A stretch of 64,000 bases of DNA from Cyanobium gracile PCC 6307 (GCF_000316515.1 NC_019675.1:3036001-3100000), one strand, 5' to 3'; shown: positions 26,719 to 35,535, counted from the stretch's first letter. Notes: generated by a model not told the origin, from the letters alone. Program-made: numbers and translations.

Positions 26719-27012
26719 CGCGGAGGGCGGGCAGGGCGTGAGCCAGTTCTCCACACCCGAGGGGCCGCGTCAAACGCGGCCGGCGGCGGCCAGGCGACTC
26801 CCGTCCCAGCCTGAGACACCTGCCGCTGCAGGGGCGTTGGCGCAACCCCAGGGCCGCCATCGCCGCTCAGGAGCGCTGGCCTTGCCCTGTCAAGCGGCGG
26901 CGGCGCCGCTGGCGGCTTCTCCCCATCCGGGGCCGGGTGCCAGCGGCGATCCCCACCGGCCTGGGGAGAACCGGTGCAAAACCGGGGGGTCAGCTGGGGA
27001 ATCCGCCAACGA
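26719..27012. other. 294-bp intergenic region with cobalamin-riboswitch-like motifs
   Basis: No credible ORF. The plus strand holds GGTGCC (26936-26941), then gggagaaccggtgcaaaacc (26964-26983) continuing into gg, then GCTGGGGAATCCGCCAACG (26993-27011). These are reminiscent of the 5' domain of a cobalamin riboswitch. A B12-box-like AGCCTGAGACACCTGCC lies at 26808-26824, which is 5' of the core instead of 3'. No plus-strand gene follows. The interval also contains several GC-rich inverted repeats. Treat as a possible riboswitch remnant or chance resemblance. Confidence 0.35.
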
Positions 27013-27438
27013 TCACCAATCCTGATCCCCGGCCCCTTGCTCAGCGGGTCTCAGGCGCTCCAGCGCGGCGCTGAACGCCTCACTGGCGGCGGCGCTCCAG
27101 CCCCCTTCAATGCCCCGGCCTCCCGGGGCGGGGGTGAGCACCAGCTGCAGGGTCCACCGGTGCCGGTCGCCGTCCAGGCCCAGCCACAGGGATCCCCCCT
27201 CGCCGGCTTCGGGGTCCCCGATCGGCAGCTCCACCTCCATGGCAACGGCCTCCTCCGCCATCAGGACGTTGGCCATGGCCCGATGCTGGGCGGTGAGGCG
27301 CGCGGCGGCCAGCTGCAGGGCGCGCAGTTCGGCGGCGGTCAGTTCAGTGGCCCAGCCGTCCCCCCCGATCAGGGCGGTGAAGGGCCACCGGGCCGGATCC
27401 ACCACCAGCCGCCAGCCCGGGCCCTCGCAGACTTCCAC
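27013..27438 (-). CDS. DUF1818-family cyanobacterial protein
   Basis: Function unknown; the family is restricted to cyanobacteria and plastids. The 141 residues begin (GTG) with MEVCEGPGWRLVVDPARWPF and include LIGGDGWATELTAAELRAL and a WSAAASEAFSAALERL end, which fits DUF1818. No signal peptide or membrane segment. It follows rpoZ after 19 nt on the same strand, an association that suggests co-transcription with the RNA polymerase omega subunit. Confidence 0.85.
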   Translation of the reverse strand: MEVCEGPGWRLVVDPARWPFTALIGGDGWATELTAAELRALQLAAARLTAQHRAMANVLMAEEAVAMEVELPIGDPEAGEGGSLWLGLDGDRHRWTLQLVLTPAPGGRGIEGGWSAAASEAFSAALERLRPAEQGAGDQDW

Positions 27439-27457
27439 GGCTGGGTGGCGGCGGGCC

Positions 27458-27685
27458 TCAGCCGGGCAGCAGGTCGGGCTGGTCCTGCTCGTCGCTGAGT
27501 TCGATGATGGCCCGCTGGACCGGTTTGATCATCGAGTCGTCGAGCAGGCCGTCGAAATCGTCGAAGCGACGCTGCTTGGCCCGGAAAGCGATGCGAACGG
27601 TGGTCAGGTAACGGTTGGAGGAGTGACGGATCAGGCTCTCCCCCCGCTGGGCCAGTTCCTTGGCGTTGAGTTCGCTGCTCGGCAT
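27458..27685 (-). CDS. rpoZ: DNA-directed RNA polymerase omega subunit
   Basis: Small subunit that assists polymerase assembly. The 75 residues are mostly the cyanobacterial omega core: [30 protein letters not shown] (quoted in part) and [14 protein letters not shown]. Shorter and more divergent than proteobacterial omega, as usual in cyanobacteria. It diverges from the Hsp70-like gene across 95 bp and leads into the DUF1818 gene. Confidence 0.9.
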   Translation of the reverse strand: MPSSELNAKELAQRGESLIRHSSNRYLTTVRIAFRAKQRRFDDFDGLLDDSMIKPVQRAIIELSDEQDQPDLLPG

Positions 27686-27780
27686 GCGGGCCTGATCATC
27701 AGTCTCAACACCCTAGATCAGCCCATCGGCCCGCCCTTTCCTGCCGGCAGCGGCCTAGAAGGGGAGCCATCCATTGACCC

Positions 27781-29334
27781 ATGAGCGGAACCCTCGCCAT
27801 CGACCTGGGCAGCAGCACCACCGTGGTGGCCTGGCAGGACCGCCAGGGCCCCCCCGGCCTGCTGCCCCTGCCGCCCTACAGCTGCGGTGACCCGTGCGTG
27901 GTGCCCAGCCTGCTGTGGCTGGAGACCCCCGACGCCGAACGGCCCCTGATCGGCCGGCAGGTGCTCGAGGCGGACCTGGCCGATGGCGACCACCCCGGCC
28001 TCTGCCGGGACTTCAAGCGCCGGATCGGCGGGCCGGCGTCCGCCCCGCAGCCGGGCTGGCTCAGTGCCGAGCGGGCCGGTTCCCTGCTGCTGGAGGGGCT
28101 GTGGCGGGCCCTGCCGGCGGGGCTGGTGCCGGAGCGGCTGGTGCTCACCGCCCCGATCGAGACCTACCGGGGCTACCGGGCCTGGCTGGAGCGGGCCAGC
28201 CGCGACCTGGCGGTGCCCGAGCTGGCGCTGGTGGACGAGCCCACCGCCGCCGCCATCGGCGCCGGCCTGCCCCCCGGCAGCCGGGTGCTGGTGGTGGACA
28301 TGGGCGGCGGCACGATCGATCTCTCCCTGGTGGCCCTGGAGGGCGGCGAGGGGCGGGCGGCGCCGATCGCCCAGCTGCTGCGCTTCGCCGGCCGGGACCT
28401 GACCCGCAGCGGCCAGAGCCTGCGCTGCGCCCGGGTGATCGGCAAGGCGGGGGTGGCCCTGGGCGGGCGGGACATCGATCGCTGGATCGCGGCCCACCTC
28501 TGCCCGGAGGGGCCCGTCGACGGCGCCCTGCTCCAGCTCGCCGAGCGGATTAAGTGCCAGCTCAGCGAGGCCCCCGAGGCCCGCCAGATCCAGGCGATGG
28601 CCGGTTCCTTCCGCGAGCTGACCCTGACCCGGCCCGCCTTCGAGCGGCTGCTGGAGGAACGCGGGCTGCTGCAGCTGCTCGACGGCCTGCTGGAGGCGGT
28701 CCTGGCGGCCGCCCGCCGGGAGGGGCTGGGGCTGGGGGCCATCGACGCCGTGCTGCCGGTGGGGGGCAGCAGCCGGATTCCCCTCATCCGTCACTGGCTC
28801 GAGGTCCGCTGCCCCGGCGTGCCCCTGCGGGGCGAGCGGCCCGTGGAGGCCGTGGCCCTGGGGGCCCTGGCCCTCACCCCCGGGGTCCGTGTCCGGGACG
28901 TGCTGGCCCGTGGCGTCTCCCTGCGCTGCTGGGACCGGCGCAGTGGTGCCCACCGCTGGCATCCCCTGTTCGTGGCCGGCCAGAGCTGGCCCACCGAGCA
29001 GCCCCTGGAGCTGGTGCTGGCCTGCAGCCAGGACGGCCAGGAGGAGCTGGAGCTGGTGCTGGGGGAGCCGCTGCCCGAGGAGCGGGCCGAAGTGGTCTTC
29101 GAGGCTGGGCTGCCGGTGCTGCGCGAGCGGCCGGCGGGGGCGGCCCCGGTGCGGCCCTGGTCCGCGTCGCCGCTCACCATCCCCCTGGACTCCCCCGGTC
29201 AGCGCGGCGTCGACCGGCTGCGGCTGAGGTTCTCCATCGATGCCCAGGCCCGGCTCCTGGTGACCTGGGACGACCTGGAGGCCGCCGCTGACGGCGGCCG
29301 AAGCGAGCCGCGCCCCCTGGGTCCGGTGCGCTGA
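27781..29334 (+). CDS. Hsp70/DnaK-like ATPase with reduced C-terminal region
   Basis: Actin-like ATPase of the Hsp70 superfamily. The 517 residues contain the phosphate-1 motif LAIDLGSSTTVVAW, LVLTAPIETYRGYRAWL, VDEPTAAAIGAGL, phosphate-2 VVDMGGGTIDLSLVAL, and the adenosine motif LPVGGSSRIPLIRHWL. A short beta-rich segment (about 375-490) resembles a substrate-binding beta domain, but the helical lid and EEVD-like tail of DnaK are missing, against about 640 residues in true DnaK. I therefore call it a DnaK paralogue rather than DnaK. A TPR-like membrane protein follows 59 nt later. Confidence 0.85.
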   Translation: MSGTLAIDLGSSTTVVAWQDRQGPPGLLPLPPYSCGDPCVVPSLLWLETPDAERPLIGRQVLEADLADGDHPGLCRDFKRRIGGPASAPQPGWLSAERAGSLLLEGLWRALPAGLVPERLVLTAPIETYRGYRAWLERASRDLAVPELALVDEPTAAAIGAGLPPGSRVLVVDMGGGTIDLSLVALEGGEGRAAPIAQLLRFAGRDLTRSGQSLRCARVIGKAGVALGGRDIDRWIAAHLCPEGPVDGALLQLAERIKCQLSEAPEARQIQAMAGSFRELTLTRPAFERLLEERGLLQLLDGLLEAVLAAARREGLGLGAIDAVLPVGGSSRIPLIRHWLEVRCPGVPLRGERPVEAVALGALALTPGVRVRDVLARGVSLRCWDRRSGAHRWHPLFVAGQSWPTEQPLELVLACSQDGQEELELVLGEPLPEERAEVVFEAGLPVLRERPAGAAPVRPWSASPLTIPLDSPGQRGVDRLRLRFSIDAQARLLVTWDDLEAAADGGRSEPRPLGPVR

Positions 29335-29364
29335 GCGCCAGGGGAACCCGTGCGCTGAGCGCCA
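29326..29364 (+). repeat. 15-nt direct repeat spanning the Hsp70-like stop codon
   Basis: gtgcgctgagcgcca occurs at 29326-29340 and again at 29350-29364, 24 nt apart. The first copy contains the last two sense codons and the TGA of the Hsp70-like gene. This looks like a small local duplication; no function is evident. Confidence 0.85.
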
Positions 29365-29393
29365 CTGGGGCCGGGCGATGGCTGCCGCCGGGG

Positions 29394-30308
29394 GTGGACG
29401 CCGACCAGGCTGCCCCCGCGACCGGGCGCCGGTCGCCGCCGTTGCATACAACGGTGGAGAACCGCGCTGTTTCTCCCCCCTTGGCCCTCCGCCGGCACAG
29501 ACTCCCGCGCTTCTGGCTGGCCATCACCCTGGGTTCGGTCGCCGCCGCCATCGGCCTGGGCTACTGGTGGGAGCGCCAGCTGCCCGTGCGCCTGGAGCAG
29601 GCCTCCGCCACCGGCCGCCTCGACGACTGCCTCCGCTACAGCGAGCAGCTGGCGGCCCTCAGCTGGCTGCCCGGCCGCACCCCCTTCGATCGGGGCCGCT
29701 GCCTGCGGGCCAAGGCCGACCAGCTCTGGGGGCAGGAGGAGTGGAGCGAGGCCCTGCGGCTGCAGCGCCAGGTGATCAACTCCCGGGCCGGCACCCCCTC
29801 CGACCGCGAGCGGCTGGCGCGCTGGCAGCGCCAGCTCCGGAGCCTGGCCCGCACCCGCTTCCAGGCCGGGGATCTGCAGGGTGCCCTGGCGGCCCTCGCC
29901 CCCCTGGGGGAGGAGCGCAAGGACGACGGCAGCGCCATGGGCGACGACCTGAAGGCCATCTGGAACCGCAACCGCTCCCAGCTGGAGCGGGCGACGCTGC
30001 TGGTGAAACAGAAGCGCTGGTGGGAGGCCCTCGACAGCCTCAACCGCATCGACCATCCCTGGTGGCGCCAGCAGAGCGAGCCCCTGCGGCAGGAGGTGAA
30101 GAAGGGCCTCGACCAGCTCCAGGGCAAGGACCGGGAGCACGACAGCCACGGTTCCCTGCCCCACACGGTGTCCGGGGGGAAGCTGGATGCCCTGGTGCAG
30201 CGCCGCATCGCCGCCGGCATGGACGAGTGGCAGGCGTTCCAGGAGGCCTGCAAGGAGCTGGGCGGACGGGTGGTCGAGGCCGGACCGGAGAGCGCCTGCC
30301 AGCGCTGA
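29394..30308 (+). CDS. Membrane-anchored TPR-like hypothetical protein
   Basis: Unrecognised family. The 304 residues (GTG start; exact start uncertain) have a cytosolic N-terminus, one membrane segment (FWLAITLGSVAAAIGLGYWW, about 40-60) and then a helical region rich in Leu/Arg/Trp with TPR-like spacing (LDDCLRYSEQLAAL, QEEWSEALRLQRQVI, AGDLQGALAAL, KQKRWWEALDSLNRI). A distinct C-terminal module LDALVQRRIAAGMDEWQAFQEACKEL (quoted in part) resembles a small helical motif seen in cyanobacterial proteins. Its position directly after the Hsp70-like gene suggests the two act together, for example as a chaperone with a membrane co-chaperone; that is inference. Confidence 0.7.
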   Translation: MDADQAAPATGRRSPPLHTTVENRAVSPPLALRRHRLPRFWLAITLGSVAAAIGLGYWWERQLPVRLEQASATGRLDDCLRYSEQLAALSWLPGRTPFDRGRCLRAKADQLWGQEEWSEALRLQRQVINSRAGTPSDRERLARWQRQLRSLARTRFQAGDLQGALAALAPLGEERKDDGSAMGDDLKAIWNRNRSQLERATLLVKQKRWWEALDSLNRIDHPWWRQQSEPLRQEVKKGLDQLQGKDREHDSHGSLPHTVSGGKLDALVQRRIAAGMDEWQAFQEACKELGGRVVEAGPESACQR

Positions 30309-30321
30309 GCCCCATGACAGG

Positions 30322-30567
30322 ATGACCGCGCAGAGCGTCCCAGTGGTCATGGAGCCAGGCGATCAGGTCAGGGTGTGCCGCAGTGTGGTCGTCTACAACC
30401 ACCCCCAGCACCGGGGGGAGGCCTTTGACATGGAGGGGCAGCAGGGCGAGGTGCTCAACGTGCTGAACGACTGGAAGGGGCGCCCCATCAGTCCGACCCT
30501 GCCCGTGGTGGTGGCCTTCGGCAAGTTCCGGGCCCATTTCCGCGCCGACGAGCTCGCCGCCGTCTGA
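30322..30567 (+). CDS. ftrV: Ferredoxin-thioredoxin reductase variable chain
   Basis: Variable (alpha) subunit of FTR, which passes electrons from ferredoxin to thioredoxin in light-dependent redox control. The 81 residues form the SH3-like barrel: GDQVRVCRSVVVYNHPQHRGEAFD, GEVLNVLNDWKGRPIS and VVAFGKFRAHFRADEL are family signatures. The catalytic ftrC is not in the window. The ATG at 30322 sits 13 nt past the previous stop; the gene converges on pyrR. Confidence 0.92.
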   Translation: MTAQSVPVVMEPGDQVRVCRSVVVYNHPQHRGEAFDMEGQQGEVLNVLNDWKGRPISPTLPVVVAFGKFRAHFRADELAAV

Positions 30568-30617
30568 TGGCGCGGTGAGGTCGCCCCGAGCCTGAGGCCG
30601 CCTCAGTCCCGCAGGAG

Positions 30618-31178
30618 TTAGTCCCGCAGCAGGTAGACCCCCTCCTCGCCATCGATGGCCTGGAGGCAGAGCTGGATCGTCTCGTGGCGCGCTGTCGGCA
30701 CCACTCGGCCGCAGAAATCGGGCTGAATCGGCAGTTCCCGGTGCCCTCGGTCGACCATCACCAGCAGCCCCACGCGGCGGGGACGGCCCCAGCCCTGCAG
30801 GGCCTCCAGGGCGGCCCGCACCGTGCGGCCGGTGAAGATGACGTCATCGACGAGCACCACCTGGCGCCCGTCCACCGGCACCGGCAGCTGGGTGGCCTCC
30901 ACCAGGCGGGTGCCCACCCGCTCCAGGTCGTCGCGGTGGAAGGTGGGGTCGAGGCTGCCGTGGGCGATCGGATGGCCGCAGATCGCCTCCAGCCGCCCGG
31001 CCAGCACCCGTGCCAGGGCCACGCCGCGGGTGGGGATGCCCAGCAGCACGAGGTCCCGGCTGTCGGCCACCGCCTCCAGCACCTGGGAGGCGAGCCTGTC
31101 GAGGGTGCGTCCCAGGTCCTGGGCGGAGAGCAGTTCCAGCCGGTCGGAGGAACCCGATGCGACCTGAGTTCTGGCCAC
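30618..31178 (-). CDS. pyrR: PyrR bifunctional pyrimidine regulator / uracil phosphoribosyltransferase
   Basis: PRTase-fold protein; in Gram-positives PyrR binds pyr mRNA and also has weak UPRTase activity. The 186 residues carry the PRPP-binding motif VVLVDDVIFTGRTVRAAL (about 105-122), LLGIPTRGVALARVL and MVDRGHRELPIQPDFCG, typical of PyrR. The frame extends to 31385, but the GTG at 31178 gives the normal N-terminus. It diverges from gpmI. Whether it regulates RNA in this organism cannot be judged from the window, which has no pyr operon. Confidence 0.9.
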   Translation of the reverse strand: MARTQVASGSSDRLELLSAQDLGRTLDRLASQVLEAVADSRDLVLLGIPTRGVALARVLAGRLEAICGHPIAHGSLDPTFHRDDLERVGTRLVEATQLPVPVDGRQVVLVDDVIFTGRTVRAALEALQGWGRPRRVGLLVMVDRGHRELPIQPDFCGRVVPTARHETIQLCLQAIDGEEGVYLLRD

Positions 31179-31287
31179 AAAGCGTATGGCGTGTAACCAA
31201 AGCCTGACGCATCCACGCCGGAAGAAGGTGATCTTGAAGGGGGGCTGTAGGTTGGCGTGGCGTTGAAACGTGCAGTTTTTCTCGCTG

Positions 31288-32940
31288 GTGAAAGCAGCTC
31301 CCTCCCAGAAGCAGTCCGCCGGCGGCACCGGCGAACGCGTCCCCTGCGAGACGGCTGCCCCCGTCGCCCCCATGGTTCTGGCCATCCTCGATGGCTGGGG
31401 ATACAGCCCGGAGGCCGATCACAACGCCGTGAGGAAAGCGGACACCCCGGTGATGGATGCCCTCTGGCATGCCTACCCCCACACCCTGATCGAAGCCAGC
31501 GGTGCTGCCGTGGGCCTGCCGGATCACCAGATGGGCAATTCGGAGGTGGGGCACCTCACCATCGGCTCCGGCCGGATCATCCGCCAGGAGCTGGTGCGGA
31601 TCGGCCAGGCGGTGCGCAACGGCTCCATTGCCGAGAACCAGGCCCTCAACGACCTGGGTGACACCCTGCTGGCCAGCGGCCGTCCCCTGCATCTGATCGG
31701 CCTCTGCTCCGATGGCGGCGTCCACAGCCATGTCGACCACCTCGGCGGCCTGCTGCGCTGGGCCGCCGGCCGCGGCCTCAGCGACGTCCTCATCCACGTG
31801 GTCACCGATGGCCGCGACTCGGCCCCCCATGGGGGGCCGGGTTTCCTGGCCAGGATCCAGGCGATGATCGACGAGGCCGGTGTCGGCCGGATCGCCACCC
31901 TCTGCGGCCGCTACTGGGCCATGGACCGCGACCAGCGCTGGGAGCGCACCGAGAAGGCCTACCGCCTGCTCACCGAGCCGTCCGAGATCTGCCCCTTCAC
32001 CCCGGCGGAGGTGCTGAAGGGTTCCTATGCGGCCGGCATCACCGATGAATTCCTGGAGCCCGTGCGCCTCACCGAGGGGCTACTGGAGAGCGGTGATGGC
32101 CTGGTCTGCTTCAACTTCCGCCCCGACCGGGTGCGCCAGATCATCCGCGCCCTGGTCCTGCCGGAGTTCGACGGCTTCCCACGGGAATGGCTGGGCCCCC
32201 TCCATGTGGTCACCTTCACCCAGTACGAGCAGGGCCTGCCCGTGCAGGTGGCCTTCCCGCCCGAATCCCTCGACGGCCTTCTCGGCCAGGTGGTCTCCGA
32301 GCACGGTCTGCGCCAGTTCCGCACCGCCGAGACCGAGAAATATCCGCATGTCACGTACTTCATGAACGGCGGCATCGAGCAGGCCTTCCCCGGCGAAGAC
32401 CGCCACCTGGTGCCCTCCCCCCGTGTGGCCACCTACGACCAGGCCCCGGCGATGTCGGCCGAGAAGCTCACCGACAGCTGCATCGCCGCCATCGGCAAGG
32501 GGATCTACGCGCTGGTGGTGATCAACTACGCCAACCCCGACATGGTGGGCCACACCGGCCAGATGGAGGCCGCCACCGAAGCCATCGCCACGGTCGACCG
32601 CTGCGTGGGCCGGCTGGTGGAGGCCACCACCCGCATGGGCGGCAGCCTGCTGATCACCGCCGACCACGGCAACGCCGAGGTGATGCAGGGCCCTGATGGC
32701 CTCCCCTGGACCGCCCACACCACCAACCCGGTGCCGGTGATCCTGGTGGAGGGCGAGAAGCGCAAGCTGCCGGGCCATGGCAATGACGTCACCCTGAGGG
32801 AACACGGCGGTCTGGCGGACATCGCGCCGACCCTGCTGGAGATCCTGGGTCTGCCCAAGCCCGCCCGCATGACCGGCACCTCCCTGGTGGTGCCGGCCTC
32901 GGTGCCCGCTGCCCGCATCCCCCAGACCCTCGGCGCCTGA
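31288..32940 (+). CDS. gpmI: 2,3-bisphosphoglycerate-independent phosphoglycerate mutase
   Basis: Interconverts 3- and 2-phosphoglycerate using two manganese ions and a phosphoserine intermediate. [20 protein letters not shown] carries the first metal Asp, MGNSEVGH the catalytic Ser, and [18 protein letters not shown] and the late HTTNPVPVI further active-site parts. About 550 residues from the GTG at 31288. The start is uncertain: GTG 31270 and ATG 31372 are also in frame, the last giving a protein with almost no leader. secG follows after 32 nt. Confidence 0.95.
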   Translation: MKAAPSQKQSAGGTGERVPCETAAPVAPMVLAILDGWGYSPEADHNAVRKADTPVMDALWHAYPHTLIEASGAAVGLPDHQMGNSEVGHLTIGSGRIIRQELVRIGQAVRNGSIAENQALNDLGDTLLASGRPLHLIGLCSDGGVHSHVDHLGGLLRWAAGRGLSDVLIHVVTDGRDSAPHGGPGFLARIQAMIDEAGVGRIATLCGRYWAMDRDQRWERTEKAYRLLTEPSEICPFTPAEVLKGSYAAGITDEFLEPVRLTEGLLESGDGLVCFNFRPDRVRQIIRALVLPEFDGFPREWLGPLHVVTFTQYEQGLPVQVAFPPESLDGLLGQVVSEHGLRQFRTAETEKYPHVTYFMNGGIEQAFPGEDRHLVPSPRVATYDQAPAMSAEKLTDSCIAAIGKGIYALVVINYANPDMVGHTGQMEAATEAIATVDRCVGRLVEATTRMGGSLLITADHGNAEVMQGPDGLPWTAHTTNPVPVILVEGEKRKLPGHGNDVTLREHGGLADIAPTLLEILGLPKPARMTGTSLVVPASVPAARIPQTLGA

Positions 32941-32972
32941 GGCTGCGGGCCTGCCGCGGCTAGGCTGGCCCG

Positions 32973-33203
32973 ATGGTCAAGAACATCGTCTCCTCGCTCT
33001 GGATGCTCAGCGGTGCGCTGCTGATCGTGAGCGTGCTGCTCCACAGCCCCAAGGGGGATGGCATGGGGGGCCTGGCCTCCAGTGGCGGCTCAATGTTCAG
33101 CAGCGCCCGCAGCGCCGAGAACACCCTCAACCGCATCACCTGGACCCTGCTGTCCCTGTTCCTGGGGCTGGCCGTGGTGCTGAGCGCCGGCTGGCTGGGC
33201 TGA
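32973..33203 (+). CDS. secG: Preprotein translocase subunit SecG
   Basis: Small auxiliary subunit of the SecYEG channel. The 76 residues have two hydrophobic helices (about 7-25 and 52-73) separated by the conserved LLHSPKGDGMGGLASSGGSMF loop (quoted in part) and AENTLNRITW, typical of SecG. It lies between gpmI and msrB; msrB starts 5 nt after the secG stop. Confidence 0.95.
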   Translation: MVKNIVSSLWMLSGALLIVSVLLHSPKGDGMGGLASSGGSMFSSARSAENTLNRITWTLLSLFLGLAVVLSAGWLG

Positions 33204-33208
33204 ACGGG

Positions 33209-33712
33209 ATGGACCGCCGCAACTTTCTCTCCGGCCTTCTGGCCCGGCTGGGGGCACCCCTGGCGGGGCTGCTGCCCTTCCTGACGGCCTCCAAAGCCCT
33301 GGCGGCCGCCAAGGCCACCGATCCGGCCTGGCAGCTGAGTCCGGCGGAATGGAGGAAGCGCCTCACACCGGCGGCCTATGCCGTGCTGCGGGACGAGGGC
33401 ACCGAGCGTCCCTTCAGCAGCCCGCTCAACAAGGAGAAGCGCAGCGGCACCTACGTCTGCGCCGGCTGCCGCCTGCCCCTGTTCTCCTCCAAGGCCAAGT
33501 TCGACTCAGGCACCGGCTGGCCCAGCTTCTGGCAACCCCTGCCCAACGCGGTGGCCACGAAAACCGACTTCAAGCTGATCCTGCCGCGCACCGAATACCA
33601 CTGCCGCCGCTGCGGCGGCCACCAGGGCCATGTCTTCGACGACGGACCCAGGCCCACCGGCAAGCGCTACTGCAACAACGGGGTGGCCCTGGCCTTCGTG
33701 ACGGGGGTCTGA
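33209..33712 (+). CDS. msrB: Peptide methionine (R)-S-oxide reductase MsrB with Tat-like signal
   Basis: Reduces methionine-R-sulfoxide. The 167 residues contain the MsrB zinc cysteines (YVCAGCRLPLF and CRRCGGHQGH), FDSGTGWPSFWQP, and the catalytic Cys in KRYCNNGVAL (normally RYCIN). The N-terminus MDRRNFLSGLLARLGAPLAG with a following AKA-like cleavage region looks like a twin-arginine signal peptide (RRNFL), so the enzyme is probably exported folded to the periplasm or lumen. The 3' 46 nt overlap the convergent radical SAM gene. Confidence 0.93.
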   Translation: MDRRNFLSGLLARLGAPLAGLLPFLTASKALAAAKATDPAWQLSPAEWRKRLTPAAYAVLRDEGTERPFSSPLNKEKRSGTYVCAGCRLPLFSSKAKFDSGTGWPSFWQPLPNAVATKTDFKLILPRTEYHCRRCGGHQGHVFDDGPRPTGKRYCNNGVALAFVTGV

Positions 33713-35277
33713 GCAGCCTGCGGCGGTGGTGGCGGCGCTCTGAGCGGATCGTGCCCCAGTTGCTGGCCGATGCGCTCGCGCGCCAGCTGGCGGTATTCGA
33801 AGAAGTGTTCGCCGGTGGCGCAGAGGCCGAGGTAGACGGCCAGCAGTCGGGGTTGTTGCCGTGCCATCTGCCACAGCTGCCGCCAGAACTGGCCGCGGAG
33901 TTCAGGGCGGCGCAGCCCCTGGTGCCAGACCAGCAGGGCCAGCAGCCGCACGGCCCGGGCCGGTGGCACGTGCATCTGCTGGGAGCAGTGGGGATTGGGG
34001 GTGATGGCGAGGCAGTGGCGCAGGCAGCGCTCCAGATAGGTGGCGGGCTCATACATCCGCCAGAGGGCCTGCACATACTCGTGGCCGATGTCCCGGGGCG
34101 GACGGGAGGGTACGAAGTTCATCAGGGTGTTCTGGTCGCCGCAGCAGCTATCGGCATCCGGCAACAGTCGCCCCTCCTGCTCCAGCCGGGTCCACAGGGC
34201 CGTGTTGGGAGGGGCCTGGAGGATGCCCAGCATCGGCTGGGGAATGGCCGTCTCAGCGACGAAGGCTTCGATACGCTCTCCTGCTCCTGATCGTTCTCCG
34301 TCGAAGCCGAGGATGAAGCCGGCGTAGATGACCAGCCCCGCCGCATTGATCTTGCGGCAGGCTTCCGCCAGGGGATGGCGGGTGTTCTGCTGCTTGCGGG
34401 TGACCTCGAGACTTTCCTGGTCGGGGGTCTCGATGCCCAGGAAGACCCCGAAGAAGCCGGCCCGGGCCATCAGCTCCAGGAGCTCAGGCTGTTCGGCCAG
34501 ATTCACGGAGGCTTCGGTCAGGAAGTTGAAGGGGTAGCGATGGTCCTGCATCCAGGGAATCAGATCGTTCAGCAGACGCTTGACGTTGTGCTGATTGCCG
34601 ATGAAGTTGTCATCCACCATGAAGATGGATCCCCGCCAGCCCAGGTTGTAGAGGGTCTGCAGTTCCGCCAGGATCTGGTGGTTGTCCTTGGTCCGCGGCT
34701 TTCGGCCGTACAGGCTGACGATGTCGCAGAACTCGCAGTTGAACGGACAGCCGCGGGAGAACTGCACCGCCATCATCAGGTAGGCATCGCGTTGCAGCAG
34801 GTCGTAGCGGGGCCTGGGGCTGAGGCTGACATCCGGCTTCTCCAGGGCACGGAACTGACCGGCAGGCTCGCCGCGCTCGAGGGCCGCCAGGAAGGCGGGA
34901 ACGGTGATCTCGCCCTCATCCAGGACCAGGTAGTGGGCGCCGGATTGCAGCGCATGCTCCGGCAGCGAGGTGGGATAGGGGCCGCCCACCGCCACCTTCT
35001 TGCCCATCCTCACCGCCTTGCGGATCAGATGGTGAAAGTCTTCGCGCTGCACCATCATCGCCGAGACGATCACGAGGTCGCACCACAGCCAGTCGTCCTC
35101 CGGCTCCTCGGCGACGTTCCTGTCGTGGAAGCGCAGATGCCATTGCGGTGGCAGCAGGGAGGCCACCGTGAGGATCCCCAGCGGCGGGATGAACGCCTTC
35201 ACGCCGGCCATCTCCAGGAACCGGTCGAACGACCAGAACGTTTTCGGGAAGTGGGGATAGAGGAGGAGGGCGTTCAT
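33667..35277 (-). CDS. B12-binding-domain radical SAM protein
   Basis: The 536 residues combine an N-terminal cobalamin-binding-like Rossmann part (about 1-130), a radical SAM core with the cluster motif CPFNCEFC (about residue 175-182), and a C-terminal helical region that resembles DUF4070. The cluster motif and the GIETPDQESL and FILGFDGE segments are typical of this class. Substrate unknown; methylation or ring-closure chemistry is typical of the superfamily. Start ATG at 35277. The last 46 nt overlap msrB on the other strand. Base use looks less GC-rich than neighbours, possibly transferred. Confidence 0.88.
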   Translation of the reverse strand: MNALLLYPHFPKTFWSFDRFLEMAGVKAFIPPLGILTVASLLPPQWHLRFHDRNVAEEPEDDWLWCDLVIVSAMMVQREDFHHLIRKAVRMGKKVAVGGPYPTSLPEHALQSGAHYLVLDEGEITVPAFLAALERGEPAGQFRALEKPDVSLSPRPRYDLLQRDAYLMMAVQFSRGCPFNCEFCDIVSLYGRKPRTKDNHQILAELQTLYNLGWRGSIFMVDDNFIGNQHNVKRLLNDLIPWMQDHRYPFNFLTEASVNLAEQPELLELMARAGFFGVFLGIETPDQESLEVTRKQQNTRHPLAEACRKINAAGLVIYAGFILGFDGERSGAGERIEAFVAETAIPQPMLGILQAPPNTALWTRLEQEGRLLPDADSCCGDQNTLMNFVPSRPPRDIGHEYVQALWRMYEPATYLERCLRHCLAITPNPHCSQQMHVPPARAVRLLALLVWHQGLRRPELRGQFWRQLWQMARQQPRLLAVYLGLCATGEHFFEYRQLARERIGQQLGHDPLRAPPPPPQAAQTPVTKARATPLLQ

Positions 35278-35535
35278 CACAGCGGCAGCACGATGGCGAT
35301 GGCCCGGCCGTGGGTGCCGGTCCGTTCCGAGTATTCCCCTCAAACGTAGGCAGCCGGAACAGAATCACGTTTCCACAACACATTTCTTGCCTCCATTTCC
35401 CGGCCTTTTGCTGGAGCGGAAGTGGTACTCTCCGCCCGTTCTGGGTGATGCGATCCTGCGCCATCAATGCAGCAGCTTCACGGCGAATCTCCGGCTCTCG
35501 GGTCTTTGATCATCTCTGCGATGGACACGAACGCA
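35278..35535. other. Non-coding gap between the radical SAM gene and the groEL terminator
   Basis: Together with the terminator this makes a 332-bp stretch without a gene (35278-35609). No ORF with coding character is present. The sequence is visibly less GC-rich than flanking genes and must carry the radical SAM promoter (minus strand). I see no tRNA, riboswitch or repeat in it. Confidence 0.5.

Noticed and set aside
26808-26824. Stand-alone B12 box as evidence for a working cobalamin riboswitch
   Set aside because: It precedes rather than follows the core-like motif, and neither strand has a suitable gene downstream, so I report only a possible remnant.
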